Source of the DNA: Stomorhina lunata
Taxonomy: Eukaryota > Arthropoda > Insecta > Diptera > Rhiniidae
Length of the DNA stretch: 64,000 nt
NCBI GenBank assembly: GCA_933228675.1
Contig: OW121742.1
Span: 125,465,983-125,529,982, forward strand
Direction of reading: 5' to 3'
The position numbers and the translations under genes were made by a program. Of the stretch, positions 57,684 through 64,000 are shown in pieces (within the stretch, counting starts at the first letter, position 1; each line of letters starts with the position of its first letter). Under the pieces are notes generated by a model, which saw nothing but the letters and a program-made list of their open reading frames with translations, had not been told where the DNA came from and did no database searches.

Positions 57684-59895
57684 TTATGTACGATATACCT
57701 GTCGAAACAGATCACGATAATTCCTACTTACAGCACAGTCAACTTTGAAATCCAGCACGTGAACATTATGATCGGTGGCTACAAACAAATAACGACTATC
57801 GCAGGCCAAACTGTAGACGGGTGAGGACTTGTAATCCCCACCTCCACCCCGGCGTCTTTTTGGCACTTGGGGATAATACAATTGCATATGCTGTCCGGGC
57901 ACTCGAATATCGTAGAGATTAACACGATTATGATATTTAGTGCCACAGAGAACACCATAAAGACCATCATATTCCAGACAATAAAACGAAGAATCAAAGG
58001 GATCTTCCCAGATGCATTCATCGCGATCAGAACGACGATCGTAGAGCCGAAAACTAGTATCAAAATTGGCGGTGAATATAATGTTATCATCTTTTAGTTT
58101 GAGATCATAAATCGAGATGGTATCTGAGTTGAGAGCATTTTCGCGGCCGCTAAAATATACATATAACTTGGTTGATTGAAGATGTGGAAAGGTATAAAGG
58201 AATTGTGATTTAATGAATGATAGATATGTTGCATAATACTTCGATGCACTTAGTTAAGTGTCATAGCTATTACAATTTGAAATTGTTGTCAAAAAGCGAT
58301 TATATGAGAGCTGTAATCAAATGTGGACGGATTTTGCCTATACAAAATTTTTCCAAGTAATCAGAACTTTGCATGTTTTTGTGCAGATGATAATATTCGC
58401 TTTATTTGTTGGACACAATAAAGCGAAAACCACACATTATGTATAATTTGAGGGACTGGATAAATACGAATATTCAGTCCCTCAAATTATACATAAAGTG
58501 TGGTTTTCGCTCTGTCTAGAATTAGGGATAGTCCTCCTGATGAGATGGCCTAACCAACCATCGAAACGCGTCGAGAAAAGGTTTCCCTACCAACATGTTT
58601 TGGTTTTATCAAAGTAAAACTTTTTAATCAGAACTAAATTTATAAATTTTGTTGCTCTAGCTCTCTAGTAATAGAGAAGAAAACGATTGAACAAGAATTG
58701 AGCTTAGAAGAAGAAAACAGAGGACATATGAATAGGCTTTGGCTCGAGCCCTCCCCTGTAACTTTATAGGCAATTTCGTAATCACAGAAACCTAGCAGGG
58801 TCCACCTCAGTTAGAGCTAATCAATTTAAATGTAAAATTCTTTAAATTGAATTTTTTTTAAATTTCTCTTTCTTGTTATTTTCCACTAATCCTTTTATGA
58901 CATTAAACATTAACTTTTTATATCTAATAATATATTTAAAAATTACTAATTCTGTTGATTATTTCATGGGTGGTCCTAAATATAATTTTGTCTCAAATCT
59001 AACCCACTACTTACTTTTCGTAATTAAATAATAGGTGATCAAAATGAATAGGACATTTGATGTACTCACCTTTCCAAATCAATTTCTCTCAAAGCACACC
59101 GATTCGTCGAGGTGTAAAGGCCACCAAATAGGCGATCTCCAGCGTCATTGAAACGCATAGTCTTATAGGATGCTTCAAAGACATTTGTCAATTCCAGATT
59201 AACCAAACCCAATTCTTCATCACGACGCCATAGTTTGCCAAAATGATCCGTACTGGTGGCATACATTTGACCAGCAAAGTCCACACATCTCAAATACTCC
59301 TTGGGCATGTGTAATTGTTGTTCGTGGGCATAACCGTCTTCGTAGACATAACAACTGCCTGTAATACGTCCCACAAATATACTATTATCTTTTTTAACAA
59401 AATCTGCTATGTCCGCCTTATTGCCGGTGTTAATTTCGTGATGATAACGTCTTTGCAAGGCCTCGGCTTTTAGGCGTTTGTGTTGACTGAGGTAACCGGC
59501 ATAAGTAACATACAGCCAATCACGTTCCAAGTGCAATTTGGTTGGAAACATTTTGGAACGCTGAAAATACTGTTGCTCTCGGTAGCAGCCATTTAGCCAG
59601 TTGCGGGCAATTTTCAAACGATTGACATAGGAAAGATATGAATGTGTGCTAAAAAGATGAACTTATCAATGAAAATTTCAAGTGCCGCCTTTTTTACAGT
59701 TACTTACCGCCTTATTATACTGGGGCGATCACGATGGCCACACATTAGCAAATCCAAGGTTTCCTTGTAGAATATATTATTATCGATAACATTGTGGAGT
59801 ATTTGGTGAGCACGACCCAAATTTACCAAGTCCTTTTCATCACAATAACTGAATATTTTCAGCAAACAATCTGTATTTAAGTCCAACAAATGCAT
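57684..59895 (-). CDS. F-box/WD40 protein, FBXW4-like, whole gene
   Basis: Three coding exons: 59895-59708, 59648-59070 and 58149-57684. Donors CG/GTAAGT and AG/GTGAGT and acceptors TTTTTAG and TTTTAG keep frame, giving 410 residues; human FBXW4 is about the same length. Residues 1-45 form an F-box (LDLNTDCLLKIFSYCDEKDL, then NLGRAHQILHNVI). Next is ARNWLNGCYREQQYFQRSKM, matching the ENWRLGRCREG segment of FBXW4. WD40-like blades follow, e.g. ATSTDHFGKLWRRDEE, TANFDTSFRLYDRRSD, and the final SSPVYSLACDSRYLFVATDH with NVHVLDFK. F-box proteins of this type bring substrates to SCF ubiquitin ligases through Skp1, which is family knowledge. The substrate is unknown. The 920 bp second intron holds a foreign hairpin element. 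Confidence 0.9.
58422..58620. mobile_element. Fold-back unit in the FBXW4-like intron
   Basis: Arms 58422-58458 and 58475-58511 are 37 bp reverse complements with one mismatch and a 16 bp loop. The right arm continues into the unit GATGAGATGGCC, ATCGAAACGCGTCGAG, AAGGTTTCCC, which also occurs at 28013-28150. The element class is not recognised. Confidence 0.75.
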
Positions 59896-61025
59896 TTTCC
59901 ATTATTTTTCACTACTTTTTGTTTGGATTTTGTTTTTGCTTACAAAGCTAAATACAGTGAGCGACATGAATATTCGGATTTTTTACTCATAGCTCAATTC
60001 TTTTAAAAACTCCCGAAAAGAAACACGATAAGTATGCCTTCAGCCATTTATTCTCACAATGCTTTTTTAATTTTAGATATTCCAGAATTCACTTTCATCA
60101 GAAGATCAACAAACATTTTGTTTATTTTGTTTTTGTCTTTCTGGTAGCACAGATAGGTACTAAAAATACAACCCTGTGTTGTTTTTGTTACTTTTATTTC
60201 CTTTCCTTGTTTTTAAGAGAATAGAGATGCCAGATTAATGATTTTTAGTAAAAATTATATATATTTGATATGGTAAACTATGGGACTTGACTGTTACATT
60301 TTAAAATTAAATTTTAAATAAAAATGATGAATTTTAAGCGGAAATCTAAAAGTAAATCAAAATTTTAATAAAACGACCATAAAATATCAATTTATATCAT
60401 TTAAATAAAACAAATTAAAGAAAAAATTACTTAATAAAATTAATAAAAATTTTGAAATTTTAATGAATCTGTAGTAACTAAGCGACTTGAGCTGGAAGAT
60501 TCAAATTGACTTTGCAAAAATGTTAACGATTTTGCTTTTATTACAGCAAAAACTCTGAGTACACATAACAGAAACTTTTTCATTTTAATACTTTCATTCC
60601 TATTTCAAATTGTATTTTTATATTTAAAACTAAATATTTGCTTTCTCTAAACGATTGACGTTGATAACTCCCAATTATGTCAACGTAAAAATTTATTTTT
60701 ATTCTATTGGTCTATGTACCTGTTCCAAATACCAACTAAATACCAAAATACTTAAATATTGAGATAAACAAAATTCTTTTCAAGAAATGTGCATATACAA
60801 CACATCTAACATAACACATTGTATGCAATTTTATTTTCAGATTTCGTAAAACTTAAACTAAAAATAGGTTGCACAAAAAAATTGTCACAAAAAATACATA
60901 AGAATTCAGAACAAAATTTTTTGTTGCGAAAAAAGAGGAAAAAAGCTTAAAATTTAAATTGAATAGAAATAAAATGTTTTAAATGAAAGGAATTTTGAAA
61001 TTTGTAGAAATGCAGATGAAAAATG
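59896..61025. other. Upstream region of the FBXW4-like gene and AT-rich DNA
   Basis: Its promoter should be just right of 59895. Beyond about 60.2 kb there is only AT-rich DNA and nothing else was recognised. Confidence 0.4.
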
Positions 61026-61029
61026 TTTT

Positions 61030-61650
61030 TATAAAACTTTTATAAAATTTTTCGTTATTCAAAATTTTTCTTCACAAAATTTTCGTTATTAAAAATTTGT
61101 CCATACAAAGTTTTTCGTTATTAAAATTTTTTCTAATAAAAATTTTCCTATAGAATATTTCATTACTAAAAATTTTTCTGTAGAAAATTTTTTGTTATCA
61201 AAAATTTTTCGTTATTAAAAATTTTTCTATAGAAAATTTTTTGTTTTCAAAATTTTGAAAAATATTCTATAAAATAAGAAAATTTTTGATAAATTTCATG
61301 TGAAAATACAAAATTTTTCAAAAATTTCCTATAAAAATAGAAAATTATTTAAAAATTTCCTATAATATAGAAAAAATTTTCAAAAAAATATACATTTTTT
61401 GAAAAATTTCCTATAGAAATAGAAAATTTTTGAAGAATTTCCTATGAAAATAGAAAATTTTTTAAAATTTCCTATGAAAACAGAAAATTTTTGAAAAATT
61501 TCCTATAAAAATAGAAAATTTTTGAAAAATTTTGTATAAAAATAGAAAAATTTTGAAAAATTTTCTATAAAATAGAAAATTTTCAATTTCCTTTAAAAAT
61601 ATAAAATTTTTGAAAAATTTCCTATAAAAATATATTTTTTTTAAATAGGT
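61030..61650. repeat. AT-rich array with about 31-bp period
   Basis: Left part: TTTTTCGTTATTAAAAATTT and TTCTATAGAAAATTTTTTG units. Right part: TTTCCTATAAAAATAGAAAA followed by TTTTTGAAAAA units. Both halves have periods near 31 bp and retain the CTATA(G)AAAA core, so they may be distant members of the 31-bp family. The 66-codon minus frame inside is repeat read-through. Confidence 0.7.
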
Positions 61651-62316
61651 AATTTTTTTCAAATTAAAGTTTTTGATTTTGGTATTTCCATAATTTGAAG
61701 TTTCATGGGAACCTTTTTTTCTATTTATTTAAATTATTTTCAAATGCAATATTTCAATGTTAAGTCTTAGATTAGACATTGACTCTTAAACAAATAACTT
61801 AAATTAAGCTAAGCAAAATATAAATGAAAAAAATTAATAAATCTTAAAAAGTGGTTAAGTGGAACAATAGGTCACTAACTCGGTTAAACTAAATGAAGAC
61901 TTGACTTCTCTCTCTTACAAACCCACAAGACAAGTAGGTCAAAAACGTCTTAAACTCATATTTTGTTTAAAAAAAAGTAAAACTCTTGAAGCTAAAATAC
62001 TAGTAATTAAGTTAAATTTAAAATTGTTTAAGTAAACCTTAAAAATGGAACCAGTTTTATTTTTCATTATCTTTAGGTTTTTTTATAAAAATTCGTTGTG
62101 TGGTTTTTATTGTATAATTATTATTAATTATAAAGAATTTTTAAAAAAGTACCTTTTACAATAAAACAATAAACTTTTTCTTTTATTCTTTCTTTTGTAG
62201 AATTTAATAAAAGTGTGTAAATATGTTTACGGAAATATTTAATGTTCTATTTACACTTTAATCTAAATAAATTTTTATTGGCCCTGTAATTACATTTCTT
62301 TCTTTTCTTTTTTCAG

Positions 62317-62406
62317 TGGAAAAAATTGCTTTTAAATCAGTATTTAGAAAGTCGACTGAATGACAATGGCGAACTGGAAAATACCCTAAGAAACGATAAG
62401 ATATAG
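62317..62406 (+). CDS. Possible orphan terminal exon
   Basis: A pyrimidine-rich tract and TTTTTTCAG at 62308-62316 precede an open stretch of 29 codons ending in TAG: WKKLLLNQYLESRLNDNGEL and ENTLRNDKI. Codon use and composition (GACAATGGCGAACTGG) differ from the surrounding AT-only repeats. No family was recognised and no upstream partner exon was found in the window, so a chance resemblance or transposon remnant remains possible. Confidence 0.3.
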   Translation, partial: WKKLLLNQYLESRLNDNGELENTLRNDKI

Positions 62407-62550
62407 AAATTTTTTCTAGAAAAAAAGCAAAAAATGTTCTATAGTAAAATTTTATGACAAAAAATTTTCCATAGTAAAATTTTATGACAAAAAATTTTAA
62501 AAAGAAAAATTGTATATCAAAAAAATTTTCTATAAAAAAATTCCATGCCA
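62407..62550. repeat. Short AT-rich tandem repeat, about 30 bp unit
   Basis: Four diverged units of CCATAGTAAAATTTTATGAC followed by AAAAAATTTT start immediately after the possible exon's stop codon. Confidence 0.7.
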
Positions 62551-62559
62551 TAGGTCAAA

Positions 62560-63650
62560 CTAAGCCTGATTTTTATGAGTCATGACATTTAAAACTTTGG
62601 ATGTAATCCACATAATATTTAGAACGATACTTTGTTTTATTCAAATCCATAATGAATGACCCTATACTTGATGTAGCGTAAATCTAAGCTTTCAAATTAA
62701 TTTTTTTACAAAACCTAGAACAATAAAATGAAAGTGGTTTAATTTTGTTTGCTTCACTTTCGACATTCTAGTCATTATAACAAATTTATGTAAGTTAAGT
62801 ACATATTTTAAAATAGCTTAACTTTTTGCTCTTAATAAAGTAATTTCAATGCTAATTTAATTTAACCTGCTTATCTAGAAAATTAAATAGCAAAAATGTA
62901 GCTCTTATTATCTTAAATATTGTCAGAAATATTTATAACTCAATTGCGATTGTAAGTACTCGTACTTTACTCTTCAGTACTTGGTACTGTTTACAAATAT
63001 TGCTTTTGTTTTGTTATTGCTTTTAAAAGTTTGCGTTTGTGTGCAAAAAAGAATAAACAAAAACAAAAAGCAATTCCGTACAAATTGTCACGTCAGCCAT
63101 TTTTTTGTTTACTCCTACGAGTCATGCGGAGTTGCCAGAACGAATGGAAAAAGCTGGAAAACCGTTAACTTAGATTATGAAATAACAAAAATTCTTATCA
63201 ATAAAGAACAAATGCAAATAATGACGTGTTTTAATTAGAAAAGATTTAGTTAGTTGTTTTGTGAATTAAAAGTATATATTGTAAAGAAAATTAAGGAGTT
63301 AGATATTAGCTAAAATGCAATAATTAAAGCTAGAGATCGATCATTTTCGCCCACATTCGCCAAATTTGACAAGTATTCGATTTTTATACAATCTGTTTCC
63401 ATAAAATTTTCCTTAAATACTTTATTTGTTTATAAATAATGTCGGAATTTATGTCAAAATATTTCATTACAATTTTCCATTTTTCAATATAAATTTTCAT
63501 TTACGTTAGAATAAAATTAATATAATATTTATTTTAAGCAAATTTGTATTAATGCATTATTAATAGCGTCATATTTGTTTAAAAAATTTGCATACTGCTG
63601 TATTTTTAAGCTAATTTAAAAAAAATTATTTTATAAACAAATACTATACA
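62560..63650. other. AT-rich intergenic DNA, no supported gene
   Basis: A plus frame of 85 codons at 62981-63238 starts with a hydrophobic stretch (VLLLLLKVCVCV) and has a Lys/Asn-rich remainder. No domain or homologue is recognised and I do not call it. Confidence 0.4.
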
Positions 63651-63654
63651 AATT

Positions 63655-64000
63655 TTAACATGACAACAAAATTTTTCTATTTAAAAGTTAGAAAATTTTT
63701 TAAAATAAAAATTTTCTATGGAAAAATTTTAATAAAAAATTTTCTATGGAAAAATTTTTATAAAAAATTTTCTATGGAAAAATTTTTATAAAAAATTTTC
63801 TATGGAAAAATTTTTATAAAAAATTTTCTATGGAAAAATTTTTATAAAAAATTTTCTATGGAAAAATTTTTATAAAAAAGTTTCTAAAAACTTTTTTTTA
63901 TAAGAAATTTTTCAAATTTTTTTTATTTTTATCGGAAATTTTTCAAAAATTTCCTGTTTTTATAAGAAATTTTTCAAACATTTCTTATTTTTATATATTA
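63655..64000. repeat. 28-bp AT-rich tandem array, runs off the window
   Basis: Six near-identical units of CTATGGAAAAATTTTTATAA followed by AAAATTTT at about 63715-63880, then degraded copies to the window end. Confidence 0.9.

Noticed and set aside
61462..62551. Phe/Lys-rich minus-strand frames in the 61-62.5 kb arrays
   Set aside because: Repeat read-through: the amino-acid pattern follows the 30-31-bp unit.
62981..63238. 85-codon frame starting with a hydrophobic segment
   Set aside because: The first codons do not give a supported start, no homologue was recognised, and composition matches AT-rich spacer.

Overview
The window reads as nuclear DNA of a higher fly (Diptera, Brachycera). 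It is strongly AT-rich, gene-poor and full of decayed transposons and minisatellites. The three recognisable genes have fly or animal homologues and short AT-rich introns bounded by GT and AG. The species cannot be named from the sequence; the repeat load and codon style would suit a calyptrate fly such as a blowfly or house fly relative, which is inference.

Layout. 1-22.3 kb holds no host gene I can support. It is made of degenerate tandem repeats (0.3-3.65, 4.7-6.1, 7.5-9.9, 11.1-12.9, 15.5-17.2 kb), two long near-perfect inverted repeats (470-802 and 4743-4961), tRNA-derived SINE copies, and relics of a jockey-like LINE (12.9-14.3, 17.2-17.5, 19.1-20.15 kb). At 22884-24068 (minus) is an intact single-exon SoxB gene, best matched to Sox21a. 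24.1-44.6 kb is again gene-free: LINE relics of two lineages, a dispersed ~400 bp element with five forward copies and one reversed partial copy across the window, SINEs, a ~140 bp tandem array (34.0-35.1 kb), a related array (37.9-39.25 kb) and 31-bp satellite arrays (40.2-41.2 and 42.8-43.2 kb).

44.7-56.8 kb is the pantothenate kinase gene (fumble/PanK, plus strand). It has three alternative first coding exons that all leave one base and join the same second exon, followed by seven common exons, giving predicted proteins of 428, 552 and 418 residues. Its introns contain mariner relics and two more 31-bp satellite arrays. 842 bp beyond its stop, in convergent orientation, is a three-exon F-box/WD40 gene of the FBXW4 type (57684-59895, minus, 410 residues). 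60-64 kb is AT-rich repeat DNA with one possible orphan exon at 62317-62406.

The most unusual structural signal is a 31-bp satellite family with a palindromic TTTTCTATAGAAAA core. At least five arrays across 35 kb can be aligned to one consensus, in both orientations, and the non-core half has diverged differently in each array. The genes show no obvious shared pathway: one is a neural/gut-type transcription factor, one starts CoA synthesis, and one is a probable ubiquitin-ligase substrate adaptor.
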